Of a DNA stretch of 16,976 nt, positions 9,244 to 16,976 are shown piece after piece. Origin of the DNA: Byssothecium circinans (lineage: Eukaryota > Ascomycota > Dothideomycetes > Pleosporales > Massarinaceae). Position numbers and translations under genes: made by a program. Location of the stretch: assembly GCA_010015675.1 (NCBI GenBank), contig ML976996.1, positions 361,131 through 378,106 of the forward strand, given 5' to 3'. Under the pieces are notes generated by a model that saw only the letters and a program-made list of their open reading frames with translations, ran no database searches and was not told where the DNA came from. Each line of letters begins with the position of its first letter. Within the stretch, counting starts at the first letter, position 1.

Positions 9244-9972
9244 CTTAATTAGTATTTAATTAGTTTAAAACTATTCCCTAATCTTATTTCTTTAGGCGTT
9301 TATTTCTTACTCCTTTAATACCCCTTATTTATTTTGCTAGCTTCTTTCGTCCTTTACATACCTAGTATTTTATTAGAGTTATAACTCTAGGAGAATTAAG
9401 GGGACGTATTAGCTAGCCCTACCTTAGAAGTGTCCCTTAGTGCGGGTCCTTCTATAGGTTATAGTTAATTCCCCTTTTGTTACGTACGTACTTATACTTC
9501 CTTAGCCTAGTGCCTAGTTAATGCTTTACCTTATAGTATATAGTCCCCTTACTAGTAGATAGTAATAGATTATTAATTCTATTACACACATATATATTCC
9601 TTTCCTAGCTATAATCTATAAGTTATTAGGCTAGCTTTATTAACTATAAATAATTAGGGGGATTTAAGGGCGTTAGTCTATATCTAATAAAGTATTATAG
9701 TAGGTCTCTATAATACTCTAAGCGCTATATAGTTAGTAGGAGGTAATCTAGAAGGTTAAATAACTATAAGTTATTTAAGAAAGGTTTTAGAATAGTTCCT
9801 TACTATTTATAATAGTTATTTATAGTTCTTAATAGTTTACAACTATTTAAAGGAGTATTAAACTTAAGGGGTCTAAGTTTAAAGGTTAGGGAGGAAAAAT
9901 ATAGTATAAAGATACGTGTTATGAATAAAAAGGATACGGGGTATCTAGAGCTAGATAATGCAGCGCGAGAGG
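9244..9972. other. Mostly unassigned AT-rich spacer; possible Copia 3' LTR edge
   Basis: No coding region is recognised. The purine-rich stretch GGAGAATTAAGGGGA at 9390-9404, followed shortly by TATTAG (a possible RIP-altered TGTTAG) at 9407, could be the Copia polypurine tract and the start of its 3' LTR. The matching 5' LTR is outside the window, so this is unproven. A 16-bp perfect palindrome lies at 9374-9389 and a 9-bp hairpin at 9756-9778. An open frame on the - strand at 9803-9997 shows no family features. Bases from about 9950 become less RIP-altered. Confidence 0.35.
9756..9778. repeat. Perfect hairpin, 9-bp arms, 5-base loop
   Basis: TTAAATAAC and GTTATTTAA flank TATAA. The same core arm (TTAAATAAC/GTTATTTAA) recurs in a longer hairpin at 16847-16879. 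AT-rich palindromes are easy to form by chance here; no function is known. Confidence 0.55.
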
Positions 9973-10284
9973 TGTTGAGACCAGATAATAGCAACACAAT
10001 GATGCGCGGGGCAGGGTTACGTTAGCAGGTCAAGTAACGTGCTCAGTATGCTACGTGCCAAGAAGACGTAGCACTTATTTGCTTGGTCTGATATGTGTGC
10101 TATGGACGTAGCAGACGTAGTAGACGTAGTAGGCAAAATAAAGAAATAGGTATAAGAGACTAGATAGGTTTCCTTTATCTTTTAGTTTCTAATTCTTTAT
10201 AGTTAACTCTCTATAGTTTATCTCTCACCTAGATTAATACTTAGTTATTCTATAGTTAGTTATAGAATTAGTTACTTTTACACA
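9973..10284 (+). repeat. Probable 5' LTR of Gypsy 2
   Basis: It starts TGTTGAGACC, a plausible LTR beginning, about 450 bases before gag. The right edge is uncertain: CACA at 10281-10284 is one candidate end, but the LTR may extend further. No second copy exists in the window, so this rests on position and the TG start. The left part (9973-10140) is far less RIP-altered than its surroundings and holds repeated GACGTAG motifs, suggesting a promoter/enhancer region. Confidence 0.5.
10105..10131 (+). repeat. Three tandem 9-bp units GACGTAG(C/T)A
   Basis: The units are 10105-10113, 10114-10122 and 10123-10131. A fourth copy, GACGTAGCA, stands alone at 10064-10072 and forms an inverted pair with GCTACGT at 10050-10056. 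Their place in the putative U3 region suggests transcription-factor sites. That is inference. Confidence 0.8.
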
Positions 10285-10428
10285 TTTACCTCTTAAACTA
10301 CTAAAGCATACCACCTAACGTATATACTATACACTAACCTACCTCCCCTTACCTAGATTAGGATAAGACTAGTATACCCCTTAGTAACACTTTACCTACC
10401 TATAGGTTCAAGAACCTAAACATATATA

Positions 10429-12740
10429 ATAGTAGCTCCCGCTACTCTACGTGCTACTAGTAGTAGTGTTAGTACACCTACTTTAAGTCTAGTATTAGTA
10501 ATAGCTAACTAGGCTAACTAGTTATAGTAATAGGCTAAATAGATTAATAGATTAATGTAAGTAATTACTTAACTCTAGGCTAAGGATACTATACCCTGTA
10601 GAAAGATTACGGTGCTAGAGAAGTATAATAGAGGATAAGATGGCTTAAAGCTATTCCTTACTAATATAGATTTATACTATTAATTTAATGCCCTAATAGA
10701 GGATTTAGATAAGATCCTTGCGGCTAGCATACACCTAAAGGATAAGGCAGCTACATAGATGCAACCCTTTATAGATAACTATCTTATAAATAAGATAAGG
10801 TATTATAAGGATGATATAAAGACTATCTTTAAGAGCTAGATAGCGTTTAAAGATGAGATTTAGAAGGTGTTTAGAGAACTTAATAAAGAAACCTAGGTAG
10901 AGTAAAAGATATCTTAGATCTAGTAGGATAGGTTAGTTACTAGATATGTAATAGAGTTTAAGTAACTATAGTTAAAGATTAATTAGGATAATGCGCTATT
11001 ACGCACAGCCTTTTATAATAGATTAAAGGAAACCGTTAAGGATAGTATAATCTATTATAATAAGCTAGAAGACTTATAGGATATAATTAACCTAGCTACC
11101 TAAATTAATAATAGGCTCTATAAATAAGTAATATAGAAGAAGTAAAGGGATATAATAGTTATTCCTAACTCTAGAAGACATAGAAAGCTAAAGACACCAT
11201 AATATAACTATAATAGTAATATAGTGATGATAGATAAAGTCTAATAAAGGAAGTAATTTAATAAGGGTAAGGGAAAACAGCTAGACGGCCTAACTTATAA
11301 ATAATGCTAGGAATACTTTAAGAAGAAGGCATATCTCTAATATAGTAAGGTAGAACACTTCTATAGGGACTACCTAAAGAACTAAGGCTAAGTAAGCAAG
11401 CTTAGAGTAGTCAAAATTAGGATAATTAGGTTTAAAGTAATAGGACCTAAAGAGAATGAACTAGAGGAGCTGCATTAGTAGCCTACTCCTTACCTACCTT
11501 TAGAAGTAGATTAAGCTATAGAACTATCTAATAATAACGTTAGTAATAGGGAATCTATCCTAGCCTATATAACTTAACCCTTAAACTAGATAGATAACTA
11601 TGAGGTCCTTTAATAGCTTAAAGATAATCTATACTAGATATATAGAGATAATACATATAAAGGTGAGACGTGTACTAGGGATATACTAGTGCGTAGTAGC
11701 CACACTAATAAAGTAGCAGTAGTAGTAATAAAGAAGTAAGGTCTATAAATAAAAGTATAATAAATTAAGATTAATAATAAATATAATAAAGTTAATTAGT
11801 ATAACTATATAAGAGAGAACTGCGTCTCTTATCTATAGAAAAGAAGGAGCATATAATATACGCCTAGATAAGCCTCTTACACCTTTCTCCTAGAGAAGGA
11901 CTACTTAAAAGATAACTACTACGTATACTATTTTAAATACTAGTAAAGGTAGTATGAACGCCTAGGTTAGAGTAAGTACTATAATACGCACTACTAACTA
12001 TACTAGCTTAGTAAGTATATTGTAGGATACTGGCCAGCTAGTAGGATAGATAAAGAGATATTAAAGTATAAGGATAGTATATGTCTATACTAATACCCTA
12101 TAGGATACCCTTTGGATAAGGGATATAAGGAGCTTAATTAGAACTAGTATATATTACTACTAGGATGTATGTTCTACCTCCTCCTAAAGGAAGAAGTAGT
12201 ATAGACTAGGTATAAAGCTAACTATAAAGTGCTACCTCCTTCTAAGTGTCTAGTAGATATATATAAACGCTATAAATTCCTAACTCTTCCTAATAAGACT
12301 AAGGAAGACGCATTTAGATAAAAGATAACACTCACGTAATAGATATAGCGAACGTTACTAGAAATATAATACTAGCTATGAGGCTATCTAGAGGATAGAG
12401 CTGTTAGAGATAATATCTTACATACTTAGACTATAAGACGCTTACCTAGAGCTATTATTAGGGAGAGTTATAACAACCTACCCTATAAATAGTACTTTAA
12501 TAATATGTGTTAAGCACACCTTTTAGAGAAACTTAGGAAAGGTTTTCTATAATAAAATAATATAGAGGTAGAGCATAGACGCCTGCCTTAGATAGCGTAC
12601 TACATAGATAACTATTAGATTTACCTACTTAAGGAATAAGTAGTAGGAAGGTTAAAAAACTAGGATACTACTAGAGATAGGGTTATACTAGTAAGAGCAT
12701 TCCTATAATAACCCTATATAATGTATAATACCTAGATCTA
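10429..12740 (+). pseudogene. gag: Gypsy 2 gag pseudogene
   Basis: Frame 1 is followable from about 10429, where ATA precedes GTA GCT CCC; the ATA may be a RIP-altered ATG start. The N-terminus is Ser/Thr-rich and then probably Gln-rich (many TAA/TAG). The capsid region follows: LEKYNRG, FLTNIDLYY (about 10615-10680), then DEI*KVFRELN and DRLVTRYVIEFKQL (about 10850-10980), typical of Ty3/Gypsy capsids. The zinc knuckle at 11332-11373 keeps C-x2-C-x4-H-x4-C spacing, but all three Cys positions now read Tyr; the His remains. A very long C-terminal region (11400-12660) of unknown function continues in the same frame, so gag exceeds 740 codons. A slippery heptamer lies at 12654-12660 and pol begins in the -1 frame. 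Confidence 0.82.
12654..12660 (+). other. Candidate -1 frameshift heptamer AAAAAAC at the Gypsy 2 gag-pol junction
   Basis: The gag-frame codons are TTA AAA AAC followed at once by TAG, so the heptamer is phased A AAA AAC, a canonical -1 slip site. The -1 frame continues coherently into VEVRVYGCRLIALVDSRAT of the protease, apart from RIP-type stops. Caveat: the first A follows T and may once have been G, and the TAG may once have been CAG or TGG. Confidence 0.5.
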
Positions 12741-14412
12741 CTAGTTTATTAATTAAAGGTAGAGGTGCGCGTATATGGATGCAGACTTATAGCACTAGTA
12801 GATAGTAGAGCTACATAGATAATTATCTCCTTATAAGTAGTTAAGAAATATAATATACCCTATTAAGATAAGGAACGTCTAATATAAGTAGTATTAGCTA
12901 ATAATAGACTAATATCCTATAGTAATAGATTCTTAAGGTTAGAAACCTAAAAAGTATTATTTTACATACTTAAAATTAAAGATATAACATCCCTTAATAT
13001 TATAGATCTTAGTAAAGAAGATATGTTAATTAGTTATAATTAGCTTAGGAAGTATAATCCTACTATAGATTAGTAGAAAGGTATAATATTTAGCTAAGAA
13101 CTAGCGCGTAAGGTTACTAGAACATACTATAAAAGATTAAGCCTAGTAATCTAGAGCTTACCTAGTTAGACTAGATAGATTAGCAAGATATTACCTTATA
13201 AAATTAAGAGGATCTATAAGAAGGACCCTTTATAAATAGGAGTTATCTAGATATAGAGAGTTATGCCTACGTAGGATAAACCCTAACTAATAATACTACT
13301 AGAATATAAAGAGTTTTAAGACCTATTTAAAGAAATAGAAAAAACTACATTACTAGATTACTAGGAATAGGATTATAAAATTTACTTAAAAGAAAGCGTA
13401 AAGCTGCGCCTAGGACTAATATACCTACTTACGCTTAACTAGTAGTTAGAACTACAGGAATATATTAAAAAGAACTTAAAGTAAGGATACATATAAGAGA
13501 GTGTAAGCTTAATAGCTTTACTAATTCTCTTTATCTTAAAAAAGAATAGAAAGCTATAACTCTATATAGATTATAGACAGCTAAACCACGTTATAAGGAA
13601 GAACTAATACCCTCTTCCCCTAATCTAAGAACTTATAGACTGCCTCTAAGGAGTTAAGTAGATTATGAAATTTAATATATAAAATAGATTCTATTAAATA
13701 TAGATAGCTAAGGGCTTTAAATAGCTAACTACCTTTAAAACTTAGTATAGACTATATAAGTATATAGTTATACCCTTTAGACTAATAAACGCGCCTATAA
13801 CGTTCTAGGCACTTATTAATAGAGCACTTTATAAATACTTAGACGTTTTTATAACTATGTACCTAGATAACATACTAGTGTATACTTTAGGAATGCTTAA
13901 GGATTATATTAAATATATTAAGAAGGTACTTAGGAAGCTTAGAGAGTATTAATTACCCCTATAGCTAAAAAAATATAAATTCCACATTATAGAGATAGAT
14001 TACTTAGGATTTATTATTTTATAAGATAGCATTACTATAGACCTAAAGAAAGTTAAAACTATAAGGGAATAGCTAAAACCTAAGATAGTTAAGGATGTAT
14101 AATTCTTCTTAGGATTTACTAACTTCTACTAGAAGTTTATTTAGAGATACTTAAAGACTACAGCGCCTCTCACGGAAATTACTAAGAAGGAAAAGGGATT
14201 CTAATAGGGATAAGAATAGTAGGAGGCTTTTAAAAAGCTAAAAGAACTATTCCTATTAGCCCTTATGCTTTAGATGTATAACCTAGAATAACTACTATAA
14301 GTAGAAATAGATGTATTAGACTATACCCTAGGAGTAATACTCTTATAATAAGGTAAAGATAGGAAATAGAGACTAGTATTCTACTACTCTTAGAAGTTCT
14401 TAGGAGTCTACT
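12660..14412 (+). pseudogene. pol: Gypsy 2 pol pseudogene, truncated: protease, RT, start of RNase H
   Basis: Frame 0 runs from about 12660. The protease active site is D-S-R-A at 12801-12812 where the family has D-S-G-A; the Gly-to-Arg change fits TpG to TpA. A linker follows to about 13300. RT spans about 13420-14080: LTEL-type entry, LYIDYRQLN (about 13560), NQYPLPLI-type block (about 13600), VIPFRLINAP (about 13765), and a YLDD box reading YLDN at 13860-13871, followed by ILVY. DV*FFLGFTNFY (about 14095) marks the RT thumb/connection. RNase H starts with AFKKLKELF and VEIDVLDYTLGVIL (about 14225-14345) and ends near FYYS*KFLGVY (14380-14412), where the sequence switches to another element. 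RNase H is therefore incomplete and integrase is absent. Confidence 0.87.
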
Positions 14413-14946
14413 AGTGAGTACTCTAGTGTTTGCACATACGCCTAGCGCCTTCCTAGTCTTATCTATATTCCACGTATCCTTAGCCTGTATACCTAGCTCG
14501 AAGCGAAGCTACTTATAGAGCTTAAGAAACTTGCGTATCTACCTTTATATTGCTCCCTTAGCTCTCACAGCCTCTATCTTCCTACCTACAATAGATACAA
14601 CGCGTGGGTTGCGCTTTAGAAAGCAGGATATCTAATGCTTGCCCATAGGATTATTGTTCCTATTCATCCTTAGGATTCGATTCGCCATTTCTCGCGCGCG
14701 CGCATGGGAGGGAGGAAAAGCGCATGCGTCTTCTTTAAGGATCTATTATACGAGAAACTCCTCTTATTATAGAGTTAATCACTGTTAGTATACGTAGCTG
14801 GTTTGGCTGCTCTATCTACCTTGTAGTCGCGTAGAGAGTGTAGGTTGCGAGATATTGTACGCCTTTGCAGTGGCTTATTAGCTAGGAAAAATACTAGCAT
14901 TAAAGTCACGGATGGCTGCTTATATAGCTTCTTCGCGTTTGTCCAT
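14413..14946 (-). pseudogene. Pogo/Fot1-type DDE transposase, N-terminal fragment
   Basis: On the - strand an ATG at 14946 opens MDKREEAI*AAIRDFN, then AYNISQPTLSTRLQGR (about residues 38-53). This is the psq-type helix-turn-helix of fungal pogo/Fot1 (Tc1/mariner superfamily) transposases. A second, CENP-B-like DNA-binding helix-turn-helix follows: HARAREMANRILRMN and SCFLKRNPRV (about residues 85-125). The start of the DDE catalytic domain is TWNIDKTRKALGVCANTRVL, keeping the first catalytic Asp, with the family's following Glu now Lys. About 178 codons remain of a protein usually near 500. It breaks at the junction with Gypsy 2. RIP damage is present but lighter than in the retroelements: several CAA and TGG-type codons survive. 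The intact enzyme would cut and paste its own element at TA sites. Confidence 0.87.
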
Positions 14947-15185
14947 TTTAGGTAGCTAGGTGTTAAGAAATCGCGTGTATTAAGAGAGGTATTAAGATTT
15001 AGTAGGTAATTTAGAACCCTAGATGATTCATATCAGGGGCGACTAGCTTATATAAGTTGTGCGTGTCCTTAGTTACTTATAGTATTATAGCTTTCTCTAG
15101 AGTTTTACTAACCTTTTCCTAACTATACCTAAGGTCCCGTCTAAGTTATTATTGTGCTGACTAAGTCTATTCTTAAGGTCTAGAG
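14947..15185. other. Boundary zone: transposon leader and Gypsy 3 tail
   Basis: This should hold the 5' end of the DDE transposon and the 3' non-coding end of Gypsy 3. A possible transposon terminus is AGTAACTAAGGACACGCACA read on the - strand from 15077, with TA at 15078-15079 as target; its partner terminus is absent, so this is not proven. Alternatively TATAATAC on the - strand near 15088 could be a RIP-altered LTR start of Gypsy 3. Sequence from about 14950 to 15070 is less RIP-altered than that on either side. Confidence 0.35.
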
Positions 15186-15692
15186 ATGACGCTAGGCTAT
15201 AAACGCTATTAGAAGTGTAAGCTTTATTATTTTATTAATGCAGCTATAGGTTAGTATGCCGCCTATATTTAGGTTTACGCTAAGTGCAGCCTGTTCATCT
15301 CTAAGGAGAAGTAGGAGAAAGTATAGAAAAAGAAGGAAAAAAAGTAAATTACGCTTCTTTACTCTAAAGCTAAGGTAGCATAGCTTCGCGTTAAGCTAGC
15401 TAAACTTAAGGCCTATAAGCGTTCCTTTATGAACTAGGACTATCATGTCCTAAACATGATAGACGCCGCTTAAGAGGTAGAGACTTTAAAGAGTATAAAG
15501 ACTACTACTTTAGCTAAACTACTGTTATCTAAACTATTATTAACTAACTTAGGCTAGTTATAGGCTGACTCTTCTCTAACCTCTTTTAATTCTTCTTTAT
15601 TCTTTGACTTTTTTATCTTTTTAGTAAATATAGAGTTGCTACCTTTAGATACTACTAGTAGTAGTCCTTTACTAATTACTTATAGTCTATAA
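15186..15692 (+). pseudogene. Gypsy 3 accessory gene, antisense and convergent to pol; Cys motif plus coiled-coil, function unknown
   Basis: Starting at ATG 15186, 169 codons (including the stop) run in one frame to TAA 15690-15692, overlapping the chromodomain end of pol (about 15655) tail-to-tail. The N-terminus reads YKRY*KCKL, then Y-A-A-Y and AKCSLF. With Tyr taken as RIP-altered Cys/His this gives a CxxC...CxxC...C zinc-binding-like cluster in the first 45 residues. A Lys/Glu-rich probable coiled-coil follows (SKEK*EKV*KKKEKK, then KVA*LRVKLAKLKAYKRSF). The C-terminal third is Ser/Leu/Phe-rich and ends SSSPLLIT. All internal stops are TAA/TAG, convertible from Gln or Trp codons. It matches the Gypsy 1 accessory gene in position, orientation, the KR(C/Y)xx(C/Y) motif and the coiled-coil. 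I do not recognise a named family. Confidence 0.65.
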
Positions 15693-16830
15693 GATTCTAT
15701 ATTAGTTCCTAGGTATTCTAGCTATCTAGCTAGTCTTTCTACTTTACTAAGTACTTCTACTAACGTTTAAATTTCCGTAGGTCCTTAATTTCCTTAACTT
15801 TATAATCCTTGTCCTTAAGCTTAATCTATGTCTTAACTTTAGCGTCTAGTAGTGCTAGTTTAAGGAGTAATTTATAAAAGATAGGGTATATATATATACT
15901 TTTTAGAAGCTCTAGTCTAAATATAACTAGTCCCTTAGCCTCTAGGATCTAGAAAGGTCCTATTTAGAGGCTGTCTAATTTATTGCATAGCCATCTAGTT
16001 TTTAGATTTTTTTATAATAGGAAAACTTTATCCCCCTTTTTAAGGGTTAGTCCCTTAAGCCTTTTCTTATTTACTAATCTAGCTATTATAAGGTTCCTCT
16101 AAGCGATTCATCAGCTTAATTTGTTATATAATTTACGGAGGAGTTACGCCTTATTATTGGCTTTAGCTAAAAGACTCTCAACGTCCTTAGGATCTTAATA
16201 AGTAATCAGCTTATATCCATAGTTCGCGTAGTGCGGCGAGTATCCTATTATTAAGGATCTTATGCTATTATAGGCTAGTTATACTATTAGCAGGAGTTTA
16301 ACCTAGTTATCCTATAGCTTGTTAGCATATATTCTTAGATACTGTTCTAGTGTCTAGTTTATTCGTTCTATCTAGCTATCTATCTATAGATAGAAGCTAG
16401 TTAAAAGCTTCTTATTAACTCTAAGCTTTGCTAGGAACATGCTCTAATATTTAGAGGTAAATAGTATTCTATAATTAGTAATAAACTATTTAAGTATACT
16501 ATGCTAACTAATAAGTGCCTTAGTTACTTTGTAAGCTATTTCTTCAGCTATAACTATTTCTTCTGTTGGTACGAATATCGATGCTTTAGTTAATTAGTTA
16601 ATAATTACTAATATTAAGTCGTATAGCTATACTAATCTAGGTTCTAATAATTTTAGGAGCTTTACAATAAAGTCTATCGTAACGCTAATCTATAGGCGTG
16701 TGGGTAGTTCTAGCGATTAGAGTAATCTATAGGGCTTATATCTCTTAGGCTTGTTCTTTAAATATGCTAAATAGTTACCTATCGCATTCTAAACTGCTTT
16801 TCATACATTAGGTATTAAGTATAAGAAAGC
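15655..16830 (-). pseudogene. pol: Gypsy 3 pol pseudogene fragment: integrase and chromodomain
   Basis: On the - strand the frame starts fading in near 16825. NAIGNYLAYLKNKPKRYKPY (about 16788-16730) is the end of the zinc-binding domain, with its C-x2-C now Y-x2-Y. The catalytic core follows: first Asp retained in ISVTIDFIVKL (codon starting at 16674), second Asp now Asn (codon at 16476, TNYRILFTSKY), and Glu retained (codon at 16368, IERINQTLEQYL). The second and third residues are exactly 36 apart, as D-x35-E requires. The C-terminal domain shows KGDKVFLL*KNLKTRW (about 16045-16000) and IGPF*ILEA (about 15965). A chromodomain lies at about 15790-15665 (KYLVK*KD*LDS*NT*E). A stop lies near 15655. 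No indels were seen in the catalytic core to chromodomain stretch. Confidence 0.88.
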
Positions 16831-16976
16831 AAGGGAGGTTTGAAAGATATTTAAATAACAATAGAAGTTATTTAAATATAAAAATATAAAAGCTATATAA
16901 AGATAGCTCTTATATAAAGCTGCTAGCAGTAGAAGAGGCTAGTAGTATAGTAGGTAGTAGGTAGAAAGTAATAGCT
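16831..16976. other. Unassigned AT-rich end with a hairpin
   Basis: Integrase similarity is lost here, so Gypsy 3 is probably truncated and another sequence begins. No gene is recognised. A 13-bp perfect hairpin lies at 16847-16879. Confidence 0.4.
16847..16879. repeat. Perfect hairpin, 13-bp arms, 7-base loop
   Basis: ATATTTAAATAAC pairs with GTTATTTAAATAT around AATAGAA. The inner nine bases of each arm equal those of the hairpin at 9756-9778. It lies just beyond the lost edge of Gypsy 3 and could belong to a small inverted-repeat element, but no wider symmetry was found. Confidence 0.6.

Larger units (their letters stand above)
9973..14412 (+). mobile_element. Gypsy 2: Ty3/Gypsy element truncated within RNase H
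   Basis: This is a second, different Ty3/Gypsy element on the + strand: a probable 5' LTR from 9973, gag from about 10429, then pol in the -1 frame (protease, RT, start of RNase H). It stops abruptly at about 14412 where an unrelated transposase fragment begins. Integrase, any chromodomain and the 3' LTR are missing. The protein sequence differs clearly from Gypsy 1, so it is another family and not a second copy. It is heavily altered by RIP. Confidence 0.87.
15186..16830 (-). mobile_element. Gypsy 3: chromovirus 3' fragment on the minus strand
   Basis: It contains integrase from its zinc-binding region through the chromodomain on the - strand, plus an opposite-strand accessory gene beyond it. 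Gag, protease, RT and RNase H are absent; similarity fades above about 16825. No LTR is identified at either end. It is a different family from Gypsy 1, because the integrase and chromodomain sequences differ clearly. Confidence 0.85.

Noticed and set aside
9803..9997. 64-codon minus-strand frame
   Set aside because: It crosses from unassigned spacer into the putative Gypsy 2 LTR and shows no recognisable motif; a chance opening.
9973..14412. Gypsy 2 as a second copy of Gypsy 1
   Set aside because: Gag, protease and RT protein sequences differ throughout and the LTR starts differ (TGTTGAGACC against TGTTATAATC), so they are separate families.
14416..15090. 3' LTR of Gypsy 3 in this interval
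   Set aside because: Most of it reads as a DDE transposase on the minus strand. No polypurine tract followed by a clear TG start was found, though a short LTR piece near 15088 cannot be excluded.
189..16830. TAA/TAG at Gln positions as in a ciliate-type genetic code
   Set aside because: Stops also replace Trp, and catalytic Asp, Glu, Cys and His are changed in the same TpG/CpA contexts. The LTR pair shows transitions in those same contexts. RIP explains all of this; a changed code does not.
1..16976. CRISPR array, tRNA, rRNA or bacterial operon signals
   Set aside because: No regularly spaced repeats, no cloverleaf and no ribosomal motifs were seen; all recognisable content is eukaryotic transposon sequence.

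Overview
The window looks like a transposon graveyard in the genome of a filamentous ascomycete that has, or had, repeat-induced point mutation (RIP). No host gene, tRNA or rRNA is visible. TpA is extremely common and CpA/TpG are scarce. Every recognisable protein is riddled with TAA/TAG where the family has Gln or Trp, and shows Cys-to-Tyr, His-to-Tyr, Asp-to-Asn and Glu-to-Lys changes. These are all expected from C-to-T changes at CpA on either strand. The species cannot be named from this.

Layout. 1-188: unassigned. 189-2231 and 8997-9243: one Ty1/Copia pol remnant (reverse transcriptase and RNase H, + strand) split in two by a complete Ty3/Gypsy chromovirus, 'Gypsy 1', at 2232-8991. Gypsy 1 has two 459-bp LTRs, a 5-bp target duplication AACTA, gag, a -1-frame pol (protease, RT, RNase H, integrase, chromodomain) and a polypurine tract. 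It also has an extra gene on the opposite strand between pol and the 3' LTR. 9244-9972: AT-rich, mostly unassigned, with a possible Copia 3' LTR edge. 9973-14412: 'Gypsy 2', with a probable 5' LTR, gag, protease, RT and the start of RNase H, then cut off. 14413-14946 (- strand): the N-terminal third of a pogo/Fot1-type DDE transposase, cut at the same point. 15186-16830: 'Gypsy 3', a chromovirus fragment on the - strand (integrase and chromodomain), again with an extra gene on the opposite strand just past the chromodomain. 16831-16976: unassigned and AT-rich.

The most interesting signal is the extra gene. In both chromoviruses a short reading frame runs tail-to-tail into the end of pol, overlapping it slightly. 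Both start with a Lys-Arg-(Cys/Tyr)-x2-(Cys/Tyr) motif and continue into a charged coiled-coil region. In Gypsy 1 and Gypsy 2, pol lies in the -1 frame relative to gag, and a canonical slippery heptamer (TTTTTTA, AAAAAAC) sits in the correct phase just before pol opens.

All readings were done by eye from six-frame translation and family knowledge. Domain limits are approximate and no search was run.
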